64,000 nucleotides of DNA. Origin: Pyrenopolyporus hunteri. Its lineage: Eukaryota > Ascomycota > Sordariomycetes > Xylariales > Hypoxylaceae. Positions 44,379 through 61,427 of the stretch are shown here, piece after piece (the first letter of the stretch is position 1; every line of letters starts with the position of its first letter). The notes below the pieces were generated by a model. That model ran no database searches, was not told the origin of the DNA, and was given only the letters and a program-made list of their open reading frames with translations. A program made the translations under genes and the position numbers. Location of the stretch: positions 1,116,001 to 1,180,000 of the forward strand of contig CADCXC010000037.1 of assembly GCA_902806595.1 (NCBI GenBank), read 5' to 3'.

Positions 44379-45373
44379 ATTGGATGGCGGGGTACTTTGG
44401 TAGGTATTTTCATAGGGATTTCTGGGATGTTGAGTCCCACGAGCGACGACTGCATCGAAACAATGGCATTGGGGTCGAGGTTATATATGTAAACGAACCC
44501 GAAAACTCAAAAAACCAAACGCGTGAGTTGGAGCTGCTTTGGTCTCGAGGGTCTCACGACTGGGGGCCGCAGGAGGCTGGAGAGTCGGAGGGGCAATGGC
44601 ATAAGTTAAACTTAACGTATGCGTCTATGCCGTAATCCGCACAGCCGAGTACCGGATAACCGCAAGTACATGGATTTGAGTTCCGTACATCATTGCATAA
44701 TTATAATGAAACGCTATATGTAAGTTAAGGTATTCAGGTACCTAGGTAGGCAAAATACCTAGTTAGGTACATAATTCCCTGAGCGTCACACTTTCTTCGG
44801 CATCAAGCTTTTCTAGGTATTGTACCTGATACGGTGTAACACTACCTGCAAGGTCACCCATTGCTTCCCTTCGCCCATTACCGGGAACTTGGCTCTTTGG
44901 AAAGAATACATGTATGTATCATCAACCTTACTTATCAGGGGGTTGAGTACATGCCTACCTAGGTAGGTACCTAGGTGCCTAGGTATATATTCGATTGGTG
45001 TTCCTTCTTATGAGACATACTATCGATATGTACCTGCCTACGAGATACATATATAGAGGTACCTAAGCTATCGATTATAAAGTCGAAAAAGCAAGTATGA
45101 CATCAATGCACATATTAGGTTACTAGGTAATCACCACCCCCGGCGTCCTGTTCCAGCTCCAGCGCACCCGGAACCACATGCACTCAACAAATTTCCCACA
45201 CAAAAAAAGTCTAAACAACATTTCCATCATCCTCACTTTCCCTCTCCTTCACCACTGGTGTAAACCAACGCACCAGCCCACGACGGCAACCTCTCTCTTT
45301 TAGGAAGCTGGATTCCGTTCCCGGCTGTTCAATTAATTTATTACGCCCGGACGCCTGACCGTCCATTAATATA
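44379..45373. other. Divergent promoter region
   Basis: About 1 kb between the RING gene and tsc13, with one of the densest TACCTAGGTA clusters of the window (44954-44985). No gene. Confidence 0.5.
44954..44985. repeat. CCTACCTAGGTAGGTACC motif cluster
   Basis: Several overlapping TACCTAGGTA palindromes in 32 bp. Confidence 0.75.
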
Positions 45374-46441
45374 ATGGCGAACTTATCACTCAAGGTCATC
45401 AATCGGTCTCGGAAGGGCCTCAAGGGACTGCCGCCCTCCATCGAGCTGCCCGAAGATGCCACTGTCGAGGACGCGAAGAAGGCCGTCGCCCGCGCCACCA
45501 AGCTCTCCGACTACAACCGGATCGGCGTTTTCGACCCCGTGTCGAAGAAGACTCTGAAGGATAGGAAAGCCCTACTCCGGGAGCAGCCCGAGATCGTGAA
45601 GCGCGGAGAGTTACTCGTCAAAGACCTCGGTACGGCCTTTTCTTTTCTTTTCCTTTTGCTTTTTGCTTTCTTTTCTCAATGCTTCAGTTAGCCACGCAGG
45701 ACCAGCGCTGACCAAAAATAAAAACGCACAGGCACCCAGATCAGCTGGCGCCTCGTCTACGTGATCGAGTACCTCGGACCGCTCATCTTCCACCCGCTCT
45801 TCCTCGGCCTGCGGAATCAGCTGTACCCGGCCGTGTACCCGGTGATCAAGGACCTTCTGCCGTACGCGCCGCGGCTCGACGGCGAGCTGTCGTTCGCGCA
45901 GCGGGCCGGGTTCGCCATGATCGTCGCGCACTTCGTCAAGCGCGAGCTCGAGACGCTCTTCCTGCACAAGTTCTCCGCCAACACCATGCCCTTCGCCTAC
46001 GTCTTCCGCAACTCCTTCTTCTACTGGGCCGCCGCCGGCCTGCTCGGCGCCCTCGAGATCTACGCGCCCTTCTCCCCCGCCGCCCTCGCCCCCGCCCCGT
46101 CCCCGCTCACCTACCTCGGCGTCGCGCTCTACCTCCTCGGCGAGGTCGGCAACTTCGACGTCCACTATTACCTGGCCCACCTGCGCAAGCCTGGCGAGAC
46201 CGCGAGGAAGATACCTAAGGGCCATGGCTTCGGCCTGGTCACTTGCCCTAACTACATGTTCGAGATCATCGCGTGGATCGGCATCATCATAGTCACCCGC
46301 AGCCCGTCGCTCGTCCTCTTTATTTGCATCGGCTCGTACTTCATGTACATTTGGGGCTGGGGCAAGGAGAAGGCCTACCGCAAGCAGTTTGGCGACAAGT
46401 ACAAGAAGAAGCGCAGCGTCATACTTCCGGGCCTGCTCTAA
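45374..46441 (+). CDS. tsc13: Very-long-chain enoyl-CoA reductase
   Basis: Catalyses the last step (trans-2-enoyl-CoA to acyl-CoA, NADPH) of microsomal fatty-acid elongation, feeding sphingolipids. Exons 45374..45629 and 45732..46441 (donor GTACGG, CTGAC branch, GCACAG), 321 aa. The N-terminal 85 residues form a ubiquitin-like domain (LSLKVINRSRKGLKGLPPSI…), normal for this family. The C-terminal membrane domain has HFVKRELETLFLHKFS, the GNFDVHYYLAHLRKPGE block and GFGLVTCPNYMFEIIAWIG; Lys155 and Tyr260 sit at the positions I take to be catalytic in this family. The C-terminus is basic (KKKRSVILPGLL). Several hydrophobic spans, ER membrane. Confidence 0.95.
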
Positions 46442-46969
46442 GCTTGTCCTGGGTATAGAGCTGTCCACGGAGAATGTTACGATAGGTCGGATATGTGCTG
46501 CATCATAATTCTACCATATGGGTACGATGTGTATATCCCTAGGGGTGGGGGGAATGTATGAGACTGGGAATGATGAAAATGGGACTTGTGATGTTATAAT
46601 GATAATCAGTTAGGCCCTAATTAGATAATTAATGCACTATTAGACGTTAATTGTTCTTTGTCTTGACTTTATACCTAACCTATGGAACATATGCGCTCGT
46701 AAAGGTATAGACAAAATTACTAACCCTATCCCAAGGTATCCCATCCGGACCTCCCCAATTCAGTCCCTGGTAGCCATGGTTCCGCGAGCGGTTTAGCTAC
46801 AAAGAAAACATACTTTATAGTCCGAGCGAACATCAAGTAACAGGCCCCTGGATTGAGTCATGTCCGCCCGTAACATAGGTCACAACATTTGCGATTGGTC
46901 AAGCCATAAGCTCGAATCTAATATCATACCCACCGGGGTCTAACGCGCCCAGGCAAGCTGGTTCGACTG
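46442..46969. other. Convergent intergenic spacer
   Basis: 3' flanks only; nothing else recognised. Confidence 0.5.
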
Positions 46970-48067
46970 TCATCCCGTTTCTGCGGAGGGGATTAGATTC
47001 TTATCCGTAGCCATGTCTTCGGCCGTGCTCTCCGGTCGCGAAGTATCAGACGGTCGGGCGAGTTCAGGGGGACTGGTGTCGGGTGCGTTATCGACCTCTA
47101 TCCCGCTATCCTCGGTGGCGGGCGCTTTGCCTTTGAGCGAACTGTCGCGCGTCGAGGCCGGAACCGGATCTAGTAACAGGGATTCTAGAGGTTCGACCAG
47201 AGCCGTAGCCATAGCTTCGCTGATGCTAGCCGCGACTTCTTTGTCCACCGTGACGTTGACATCACTTTTCCCTTGAAGCGGCGCGGTTCTGGCATCGCTG
47301 TCCGTAGCAATATGGCCGTTTACCCGGGGTCCTTCGGACTTCCTAGCACCGTCATCAGCCTCACCCGTCACGCTTCCCCGGCGACTTCCCGCCCTGCTGT
47401 TATCAGCGCTGTAGCTCCCGGACCAGCTGCTCCTACTACACTCACTACAGCTATCGGACCCGCTGCCCTCCTTCACCAGGCGCATCGTCTCCTCTAGGAC
47501 CAGAAAGTCCCTCTCCAGAACTTCGGCCCAGTTTTGCACGTTGCCCAGCTCCTTGATCTTGCGCTCCGTATCACGGGCCAATTTCTCGAGCTTATCGTTT
47601 TCCTTCCGCAACGCCTCGGTTCCTCTTATGACGTCCTTTTCTTGCTTGGCTAACGCCGCAGCGTTAGAGTGGAGCAGCGAGGCGCGCGACTGTAGTTCCG
47701 AGTCCAGCATGTTCGACATGGAAGCCACAAGTGCGGTGCGCGCCTCCGCGATGTGCAACTGCGTCGTGCGGGACGGCTGAGATGGGTTCGGATCCGTGGC
47801 GCCGTGGGCCCGGCCTCCGGTGGCAGTGGATGCGGTTGCGGTCATGGTTGTAGGAGCCGATGTAGTGCTCCGAGACGCCGAGGCAGAGTTGGATGGTCGC
47901 GGACGTGAACCAGTAGATCGCAAAGATGGGGAGATGAGCGGCACGCTCAAGGTATCGGACGAGGTCGTCGCATTGTTCTGGGTTGGAGCTGGCGGGATGG
48001 TGCCCGGCGCTCCGGGGACGGAAGGGTTCGGCCGTGGAGGGCCCGCCGACGAACTCGTGGCCGACAT
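46970..48067 (-). CDS. GCN5L1 / BLOC-1 subunit 1-like protein
   Basis: Intronless, 365 aa. The helical core (about residues 103-200: LHIAEARTALVASMSNMLDSELQSRASLL…LEKLARDTERKIKELGNVQNWAEVLERDFLVLEETMRLV) matches the GCN5L1 family (BLOC1S1; yeast BLOC-1 subunits), which in endosomes joins a helical-bundle complex. Here the core is set in long Ser/Thr/Pro-rich disordered N- and C-terminal arms, about three times the size of the animal protein, with a Ser/Cys/Arg patch (SCSECSRSSWSGSYS). Role in endosomal trafficking is inferred from the family. Confidence 0.85.
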   Translation of the reverse strand: MSATSSSAGPPRPNPSVPGAPGTIPPAPTQNNATTSSDTLSVPLISPSLRSTGSRPRPSNSASASRSTTSAPTTMTATASTATGGRAHGATDPNPSQPSRTTQLHIAEARTALVASMSNMLDSELQSRASLLHSNAAALAKQEKDVIRGTEALRKENDKLEKLARDTERKIKELGNVQNWAEVLERDFLVLEETMRLVKEGSGSDSCSECSRSSWSGSYSADNSRAGSRRGSVTGEADDGARKSEGPRVNGHIATDSDARTAPLQGKSDVNVTVDKEVAASISEAMATALVEPLESLLLDPVPASTRDSSLKGKAPATEDSGIEVDNAPDTSPPELARPSDTSRPESTAEDMATDKNLIPSAETG

Positions 48068-48379
48068 TTTAAGACAGGAGCTTCTCGAAAATTCCGGGGT
48101 ATCTTGGCAACGGGAAAACGCAGAATTGTAACGCTTTAGAAAAGCCGTACAAAAGGATTGGACGTTGTCATTCGAGTGATGAGAAGCCTGCTTCAGATGC
48201 TGTGGATTGATGTTGGGCGTATGCGGGGTCTCGATCCAGCCGATTGGAGGAGGGATGCGAACAAGACAACTTAGGGGACCAACGATGTTCGCCTACCGAC
48301 TCGCTTCCATAAACCATTGACGCAGCCGTCGCACCACGAATCGGACCTATTCAACCAACTAAAATACCCTGCAAATCAT
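48068..48379. other. Short tandem spacer
   Basis: 312 bp between two minus-strand genes: promoter of the GCN5L1-like gene and 3' end of the RecQ gene. Nothing else seen. Confidence 0.5.
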
Positions 48380-49910
48380 TCATTCATCCCAATCTACTTC
48401 ATACAACCCTTCTTCTCTCTGAGTGCTGACCCACTCCTCGCTTGCTAGGCCTTTGAGGAAACGCCGCTGGAGATCGATACTGTCTTTATGCCAATCGCAT
48501 GCATAATCACATGCCGGAGTGCCATTCTCTCCGAAATAGTTGCAGATGAGCTTATGGCGGCAGGCATTCGTACTCTCGCAGTATTGGGCCAGCGCTTGCA
48601 GGCTCCTGGCGCGCGCTTCGAAGTTGGAGCTTGAAGGCGAGTTATCTCGCATGATCAGGCTGCTTACTCGGTCTCTATCTTCGCGGCTGTAGTATAGGAA
48701 GCAATACGCGGCGTTCCCATCACGCCCAGCTCGTCCGGCTTCTTGATAGTACCCCTCGAAAGATTTCGGTAGCCGCCAATGAACTACAAAGCGGACATTA
48801 TTCTTGTCAATGCCCATACCGAATGCAGTCGTAGCTACGATTATGTCGTATCCAGGTTCATTAGAAACCCACTTGGCGAGAACGCGCTCTTTAGTCTCCT
48901 TCGATAGTCTGGCATGGAACGGCTGGGCTCCAATGCCTTCTTGCCTAAGTTGTGACGCGAGACTTTCGCACTCGTCCCGCGAAATGGTGTAGATAATGCC
49001 AGGAACGTTCTCAGGGCGTTCGCCAAGAGCGGCAAGCTCACTTTTCCGTGGGTCCTGGGCTCTGCGTTGGTATACGCCGCGAATCCACTTGAGGAAATCG
49101 TCGAGGCGTTGATCGTCTTCATCCCGTGTGAATCGAATCTCGAAATGGAGGTTTGGCCGGTGCGCAGTCATCGTGAACGTCTTTAGTCGTTCCGGGTTTT
49201 CGTCCAATCTAAGAGTGGTAAGTACGTCATTGCGTACCTGTTCGTTGGCCGTCGCCGTCAGGCACATTATGGGCACGTCTGGAAACGATTCGCGAAACCA
49301 TGCGAGTCTCTTGAAGTCCTTACGGAAGTCATGGCCCCATTCCGAGATACAATGCGCCTCATCGATAGCAACGCGCGCAAGTTCTCGCTGCTCGTGAACA
49401 ATCTTCAACCTGTCCCGAAAGCGATCTTGGGCACAGAGTTCTGGAGTTACGTATAGCAACCGGGTACGTGGATGGCCGGTTTTGAGATCATTCATAATAC
49501 GGTCCTTTTCTGCTAGAGGCGTGTTGCTGTTCAGTGAGCTAGCGTTGATATCAGAAGCTCGGAGGGCTTCCACCTGGTTCATCATAAGGCTCAATAACGG
49601 CGATACCACAATAGTAACTATGAGTCGATATAAGTAAGTTACAGTGTATTGATGACGGGAGAAAAGAAACAAAGGCAAAAAAGGGGTAGCCTGATGAGGA
49701 CGCACTGCCTTGGTCTACTACGGCGGGGAGCTGGAAGCATAAGCTCTTCCCAAAAGACGTAGCTGCTTGGACGAAGACATCGTTGCCATCCAAAGCAGCC
49801 TGAATGATCTCTCGTTGAAATGGACGGAATCCTGCCTTGTTGAACTGGCGTCGTAGCGTAAAGTCTAGGTCTGGGAAAATAAACGAATTTGACCTGACCA
49901 GAGCGGGCAT
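48380..49910 (-). CDS. Short RecQ-family DNA helicase
   Basis: ATP-dependent 3'-5' DNA helicase. Exons in coding order 49910..49706 and 49617..48380 (donor GTGCGT, acceptor CATAG), 480 aa. Start at the first true ATG; an upstream in-frame TTG was ignored. Motif 0 GFRPFQREII (27-36), Walker A ATSFGKS (50-56), DEAH box (154-157) with the RecQ aromatic loop ISEWGHDFR, motif III CLTATA, and motif VI YYQEAGRAGRDG. A Cys-rich zinc-binding region follows (CRHKLICNYFG…CDYACDW), then the protein ends. There is no winged-helix RQC or HRDC domain, so it resembles the small RecQ2/RecQ5-like fungal helicases, not Sgs1/QDE3. Role in recombination and repair. Confidence 0.93.
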
Positions 49911-51975
49911 TTTCGAATATTTCAAAATGGCCGACAATACGGCCTGGTTCTTTTTTTGTTTATACTGCTCTGCTGAACATCACCGGATCGTAAATTCGTA
50001 CGCGTCGTTAAGGTGCTGAGAGCCGCCGTTCTAGATACTTTATTCAAGCCGTAGACTTTTACCCACTCCGTGGCTGAAGAATTACGTAGACCATGTGCGT
50101 AGATTCATACCAAGCAACGCGGTGTTGAGTGGGTATCCAGTCGGTTGTTCACTGAATTTACTGATTTAATCAGGTTTGCCTAGTTCGTCTTGTCAGGATC
50201 ATTAAACGAATCTTGGATTGTGATGAAGAGAAGTCGTCTCTACCTAGGTAGGTAGACTAGGTACGGTACCTACAGTACCTACATGTATGTAGGTAGGTTA
50301 GGTAACTTAGATTTAGGCAAAGTCAATTGCTTGATCTACATACCAGGTAACAACGGGGACGTACCTTTCATGAGTAAGGCTTCTAGTAGGAAAGAGGAAA
50401 CCAGGATACTACTTCGGTCTCGCCAACATTGGATGCGGCTACTTCTTAGAATAGCGATCTGGAACTCTATTTTCTATAGTAGGTACTACTCATGAGGTAG
50501 GAAGTAAGACTCCTTTCCGTCACGAGTTCTACGCACTATACAGTACATACAACAGACTGCCTAATCGCGTCGGCCCCCACTATCGCGTGGGAGCATGGAC
50601 TCGATGGAACGTGCCTTGCATCTTTTGCGGTAGACTAATTGGATCTTGGGGCGTAATACGATCTGTGCGCAAGATTTAGTGACACACCCCCTAGCGCCCC
50701 GTTGTTCCTGACCGGTCGACGCCGGGCAACAGCTACATGTAGCTGTAAGGTACGATGTAGCTGCAATACATATATACTACGAATCATACGCAGTACCTAC
50801 ATGGAGATGGTACGTAGGTATTTCCGAGTTTTTAATCTTACGTACATGTATAGATCAAATCAGACCAATCTCTCGTTGCTGATAAATAAAATAATAATGC
50901 TCGAGGCGCAAGAGGAGAGCGGGGTTGACAAAGCAATTATCAAACGAAATCAACGGAATTAACAGAATCAACAGAATCAACAAAGTTGAATGCGAGGTGC
51001 GAGGACTTGAGATGCGTACGTACTATCCATCTATTTTTGGCCTTCTCTTGCCTCCATCGGGAAAGAAAGTGTGTACTGGCTCATCCACTCGTAAGAAATG
51101 CTAACAAGAAAAAAGAAGGCGGTAGTCGGGCTAGACGAGCCTCTCTCGTGAGAGAACACGCACTAAAGCCACGAGCAGGAGAAAACCCCAAGCGCTGTCC
51201 CCACATCTGCTTACTTCGTTTACGCCAACCTTCTCTTTCCGGATTCGCGCACGCCCCTCCTTCCGCCCTGCCAATCCGCTCTTCCTATGCACAGTATTAT
51301 TATTCGTTATTACACGCCCGCCGTATTTCTAGCACAACCCCCCCTTATTCTGGGCACCACTAGCAACAAAGAACCCCTTCCCTCCCAAACTAACTGGTGC
51401 CCAAGGCCCGATCCCTTGTGTCTTGTCTGGGTTACGCCGCACCTCGCCTGGCCCCCCCTAAAATCATCACCTGAAAGAACATTGAAGCTCCAACAACCAG
51501 GGGGCCTGCATCCGAATTTCTGGCACATTTTCGACGACATCAGTACTTCACCCTTTCGATTAGACGTGTTTCAACACCCAAACCTACACCCAAATTCTCC
51601 CCCAAGAACTTCGCTGCCAAGAATCTCCATCGAAACACCGTCCAGAGCTCTCTCCATCTCCCCGAACCCAATTCCATGCATCTACAATTCTAAGTTTGAA
51701 GCTGAAAACCGAGGCGTTTGCGTTCCCCAAGTTTGGCTCCCTGTCCGATCCGTATTCTCGAAGGTAGTTTCATATATTTCTACGATGATCTCGGCTTCCT
51801 CGCCCGTCCTATCGACAAGTACTTGCCATTAGATCTACGCCGGACAAATTCGTTCCAGATACGACCCTACAGCAGCGCACACCGATCCGACACGATCGAT
51901 TCAATATCCCCCTCCCTTTCCAACGCTCTACGAGTGCATCACGCGTTCTGACCGCTCGAGCCGTCCCCTTTCGCC
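49911..51975. other. Divergent intergenic spacer with long sog2 leader
   Basis: About 2 kb. It includes the TACCTAGGTAGG cluster (50241-50304), short tandem ATCAACAGA-type units at 50950-50985, and from about 51200 a C/T-rich stretch with several upstream ATGs that is probably the long 5' leader of sog2. One 181-codon frame (51287-51832) lies there but looks like leader, not protein. Confidence 0.5.
50241..50304. repeat. TACCTAGGTAGGTA motif cluster
   Basis: About 64 bp of repeated TACCTA/TAGGTA/GGTACC units, both orientations. Confidence 0.75.
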
Positions 51976-54900
51976 ATGGATGTCGCTTTAGGCGGCATGG
52001 CCGCTACCGCTATCCAGCCTCCGCCGTCGACGTCGAGATATATACCTACAAGCGTGCCTCCAGGGATGAGACGAGGACCTCCCACTACCGCATTGCCTCA
52101 TCCTCCACCTCCGCCGATCCCCGACCAATTTAATGCATCTGCTAATAGTAACTCCGGCTCTATGTTATCTGCATCCGCTCCGCTGTCCACTAGCCAGGTT
52201 ATAGCTCTGGCTAAAGATGCTATGAATAGCGCTCTACGGGAGAACGAGACCCAAGCCGCCGAGGCCAGCGGTGTCAGTACCGAGCTGAAGCCGGGCGTCA
52301 CCATCGATCTCAGCAGGAAGAATATACAAGCATTGCCAGACGAGGTGGTGGACATAATAAAGAATGAGCTAGAACGGTTGGTATTTTCTTATTCGTAAAG
52401 TCTGGTACCTTGTAGCGCGCTCACACATCCGATTCTGTATAGGTTGGCTCTCTCGCATAATAAACTATCGTCGTTGCCAGCAAGATTCTCGGAATGTACG
52501 CATTTACGGTATCTCAATCTAAGGGCCAACCTAATCAAGGAGTTCCCTCTTTCGGTAATTATACATTTCTCCTAGATATACGAAGTCTTGGCTCACGCAT
52601 TTCCCAGCTCTGCGATATCAAGTCGCTCGAGATATTAGACATGGGAAGGAATAAGATCCGTGTTCTGCCCCCTGAAATAGCGAAATTAGCCTCGCTCAAG
52701 GTGCTTGCCTTGCAAAAGAATCGGATAGAAGAGCTTCCGCTCTGCTTAGCCGATATGATATCGTTGCAGATGTTGAGGCTAGATGGAAACAACATAACGT
52801 TTCCACCGAAGGAGGTGCTACAGGTTCAGGCTAGTAGTCCTCCTAACGAGGGCTTTCTAGAAAAGAGCGAAATGACTGAGCTCGCAGTCACGGCCCATAT
52901 TAAGAAATTCCTGAAGCAAAAGTCTCAAAGCATGAACATGAACGGAAGAGAAAAGGAAGGCGAGAACGGCGGAGATGAACTCAGCGATGGGACGGAAACG
53001 CCTCGAATGCCTGTTAGAAGAGTTGTTAGCGGCCGGTTTCCCATTCGAGTGAACGGCAGCGACGTGTCGGATCTTAGATCCCCAGCCATACTCAGACCGC
53101 CGCCTATACCTAGCAGGTCACACGCCCGAGGACTTTCCCAGCAGAATACGGCCGTTCGTAGGCCCGGCGTTATGCCTCTCACAATCGGCAACCCTAATGA
53201 AAGATTGCGGTCGAACAGCGAGACGCTTTTGCAAGTTTCAAGGGCTGAGCGGCCGTCAGACCGCAATAGGCGCATGGGAATTGTGTCAAGAAAACCGAGC
53301 GAGCTCGGGACCTTAGAGGAAGGCCAAGCGAATAACAGGTTCAGCCACTATCGAGGATTAAGTCATGGCTCATCCATGACGGGTAACTTAAATCCTAACG
53401 GGACCGCCGTCGTCAGCCCTAACAGCCCAGCAGAACCGCTGCTTCACCGGCCATATTACGTACGACGCCTCTCGGTTCTGCCGGAGCAAAGGCGAGAATC
53501 GAAAATCTTCGACCCCATTGTCGAGTCGGCCAAAGGCATTCTGTATGCAATTTTTCAGATCCACCCTACGATACAACTGTTTACAAGGTTGGCAAACGAT
53601 GGTACAACCAAGCGGTCGAGCCTCGAGATCGTGTTTTACAATACCAACACGCACATCGAGCAACTGGAGCAGGAAATCCAGAAACACGAATTCGCCACGG
53701 AAAATGGCCCCTATACACCACGCGAGAACGAGAACGTCCAGAGGGCTGTTCTGACCTTGATCAGCGCCTACAGTCATATTTGCTCACTTCTAATGAACAA
53801 TATGAACACCATCATCGATAACGGAGATCCCCGGTACATTCGTACTATGATGATGTTGCTGTATCACAGCATCATGGAACTCCGCATTACCGCTAACGAG
53901 ACGTCCGGAAGCACCAGCGAGACCATGTTCAATCAAGGGTACCACCGGCCAGGAATCGAAGATACCATTAGGGCCCATTCTCGGGACAGTTCTATGACGC
54001 CAACAATAGAGCGGCCGGGTGTAAATGGCCGACCTCGTCCCGGAGGTCTGGTTCACCATCCCAGCAACCTACGGGTAGCAACGGACGTGGCAGGCCCATA
54101 CATTAACGGCACCGGGCGAATGGCTCAAGTCACATCTGCCACGCCCCGATCCGGAGAATCGTTCGCATCTTCAAATGGAGATCTTCGATACCCTAATGAT
54201 TTCACTGCAGAGGAGCGGTTGTTCGAGAAGATTTATTTAGCATTGACAAGGTCATCTGACCTAGTCATGCGTATCTTGCCGAGTATCAACCAGCAGTTTA
54301 TCGCCTACAGGCGCAACGCTGAAAACCAACGAGCCCCAGAACGCATTATACGCTGTTGGAAGGGCCTCGTCGCCAAATGCTCCATTGCTATAGCCGACAC
54401 GGAGCGTCTCAAAGACCGTCTCTCCCTTATTAAATTAAAGGAGCCCGGTGTTAGGACAGATCCCCTCTTTTGGAGTCTTTGCAAGAGTTTCATCGACTCC
54501 TGGGCCGAGTTCGGGAGCAGGTTGAAGTCATCGATGGATCAAATATCATTCCCACTGGATATCAGGACCAGGTTGCGGCCGATTCAAATCGCCGTGAAAG
54601 AAGCTAATCAGCACATCATGGCTTCACCGTGGACATACCTGCTCCGACACGCCGGTAATATTGGTGACGGGCCCACTCATTACTCACCTAGCCACTATTC
54701 GTCTAATTCTGGAGTTGCCCAAATACAGATGCCCATGACTCCTCAGAGTGCAGCTCTAGGCCCGGCCGTACAAGCAACCGTCCCGTCAACGCCGCAGAGT
54801 GCGTCGCTTTCCCACGTATTTAACGGAAACGTTTTCGAGCGCGCCGATGCGCTGATATCGTCCATGGGAGGGTTATCACTATCTCGTACTGGAACGATGA

Positions 54901-55052
54901 ACAGTACATCCACATCATTAAACTCTTCATTCTCCTCCACCACGTCGTCGCAGGATGATCGTCAGGGCTTGTCGACTATGTTGAGCCCTAACGGAAACAC
55001 AGGCCCGATGCCTTCCTACCGGCTCAACGGCGGAAACAAGCCCGTATTCTAG
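51976..55052 (+). CDS. sog2: Sog2-type leucine-rich-repeat protein of the RAM signalling network
   Basis: Exons 51976..52376, 52443..52554 and 52608..55052; 985 aa. After a Pro/Ser-rich N-terminus, leucine-rich repeats run from about residue 108 to 245 (IDLSRKNIQALPDEVVDII…LALSHNKLSSLPARF…LRYLNLRANLIKEFPLS|LCDIKSLEILDMGRNKIRVLPPEI…). The C-terminal RAM/Sog2 region follows: IFDPIVESAKGILYAIFQIHPTIQLF … VQRAVLTLISAYSHICSLLMNNM … TAEERLFEKIYLALTRSSDLVMRILP. Sog2 works with the Cbk1/COT1 NDR kinase and Mob2 in cell polarity and septation. The first intron uses the weak donor GTTGGT, chosen because it alone keeps the LRR frame; intron 2 is GTAATT…TTCCCAG. The linker holds Ser/Arg-rich patches that could be kinase sites. 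Confidence 0.92.
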
Positions 55053-55603
55053 TTAAAGCGGGCTGTATCATTCCGATGATATACGTGTTGCGTTGTCCTG
55101 CGCTCCATAAGCACGAAGCAGGGCTCTGCTTTGATTTCCCTATTTAGCAGCCTGGTGCTTGAGCGTATATGGCAGCATTTTCACACATGGCATTTGAGGA
55201 TCCTCACAAGCGGTTCGGATGAACCGGACGGTGCGCTGGCTCCGCTTAGAGAAAAACTATAGTCTGTTTTTTATTGGCCTAAATTTGTTGCATAAATCTA
55301 CCCCCTTTCCGAACATAGACGAGGGCGAGGGCGAAGGCGAATTCACCACCTGGGCGTTAGGGGGAAACAGGACACTTCCTAGTGTCTTTGGTAATCTCTT
55401 ATCGGAAAAGCTCAACCAACACATGGGCTCGGCGTTATTCAATAATGTGAATCAATGTGTCAATCTATAATGTCTGAATACCACATAGACCTTGTCGCGT
55501 GTTTTTGTTAGTCATTCTTGGCGATTCTACTCTGTCATTCTACCAACCAAGCAACTGGGAGTTCGGGGGAACTTACCTAGTTGTGTATTGTCGGAAGCGA
55601 GTG

Positions 55604-55628
55604 TACCTACATACCTACCTACCTACCT
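55604..55628. repeat. (TACC)n short tandem repeat
   Basis: Tandem TACCTACC units with one variant. Confidence 0.75.
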
Positions 55629-56025
55629 GTTAATGCAGTTCCAAAAGTTTTAGTTACAGTGTTTACCTTGAAAGGGCGTGTACTTTATTAGAGCTTGAAA
55701 ATACCTACATGTATCCCTAGCGCTGAGTGATGTTGGTGAATAAGCCCGTCTCATCCTATGTAGGTAGTCATTATTTCTCTTAACTTCCCGTTATGGGAAA
55801 CTGGAAAGGAAATAGGAATAGGGGTCTTACGTACGAGCGCATGTATTACCAACGCATAGTTCTTGAGTAGGAAGCTGCTTGAGCGGTTCTGATTATAGGG
55901 CTCGTAAACGGCGCGTAAGCATCCAGCCCCTTTTCCATCTACGGCTTTTTTTTTTGCTTTGATCCCGTCCCGCAACGGACTCGCCGGAAGTTTCGATTTT
56001 GTCAATACATCTACGTATCCATATA

Positions 56026-56044
56026 TAGGTACCTAGGTACCTAT
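56026..56044. repeat. TAGGTACCTAGGTACCTAT palindromic cluster
   Basis: Self-complementary TAGGTACCTA motif. Confidence 0.75.
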
Positions 56045-56221
56045 CTTTGTTGAAAATGGTATTTCATTTATAAATTCGATTCTATCATAACGTCTTGTCT
56101 ACTGGATATCAAGACCCCCCCTTCTCCCTTTTCCGAACCTATGTCTTCTTTTCTCCGTTCTTAACCTTCCGTCTTTTGTCTTTATCTCATTTTTATTTTT
56201 TCATTCAAAAAAAAAAAGATC

Positions 56222-61427
<5,206 letters not shown>

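Larger units (their letters stand above)
55053..56221. other. Convergent intergenic spacer
   Basis: Contains (TACC)n at 55604-55628, TAGGTACCTAGGTACCTA at 56026-56044, and C/T- and A-rich runs close to the glr1 stop. No gene. Confidence 0.5.

Noticed and set aside
45611..46468. 285-codon minus-strand open frame
   Set aside because: Antisense of tsc13 exon 2 and intron, created by high GC; the plus strand has a clear conserved protein.
51287..51832. 181-codon frame upstream of sog2
   Set aside because: Pro/Ser-rich translation of a C/T-rich leader, no domain; more likely 5' UTR.
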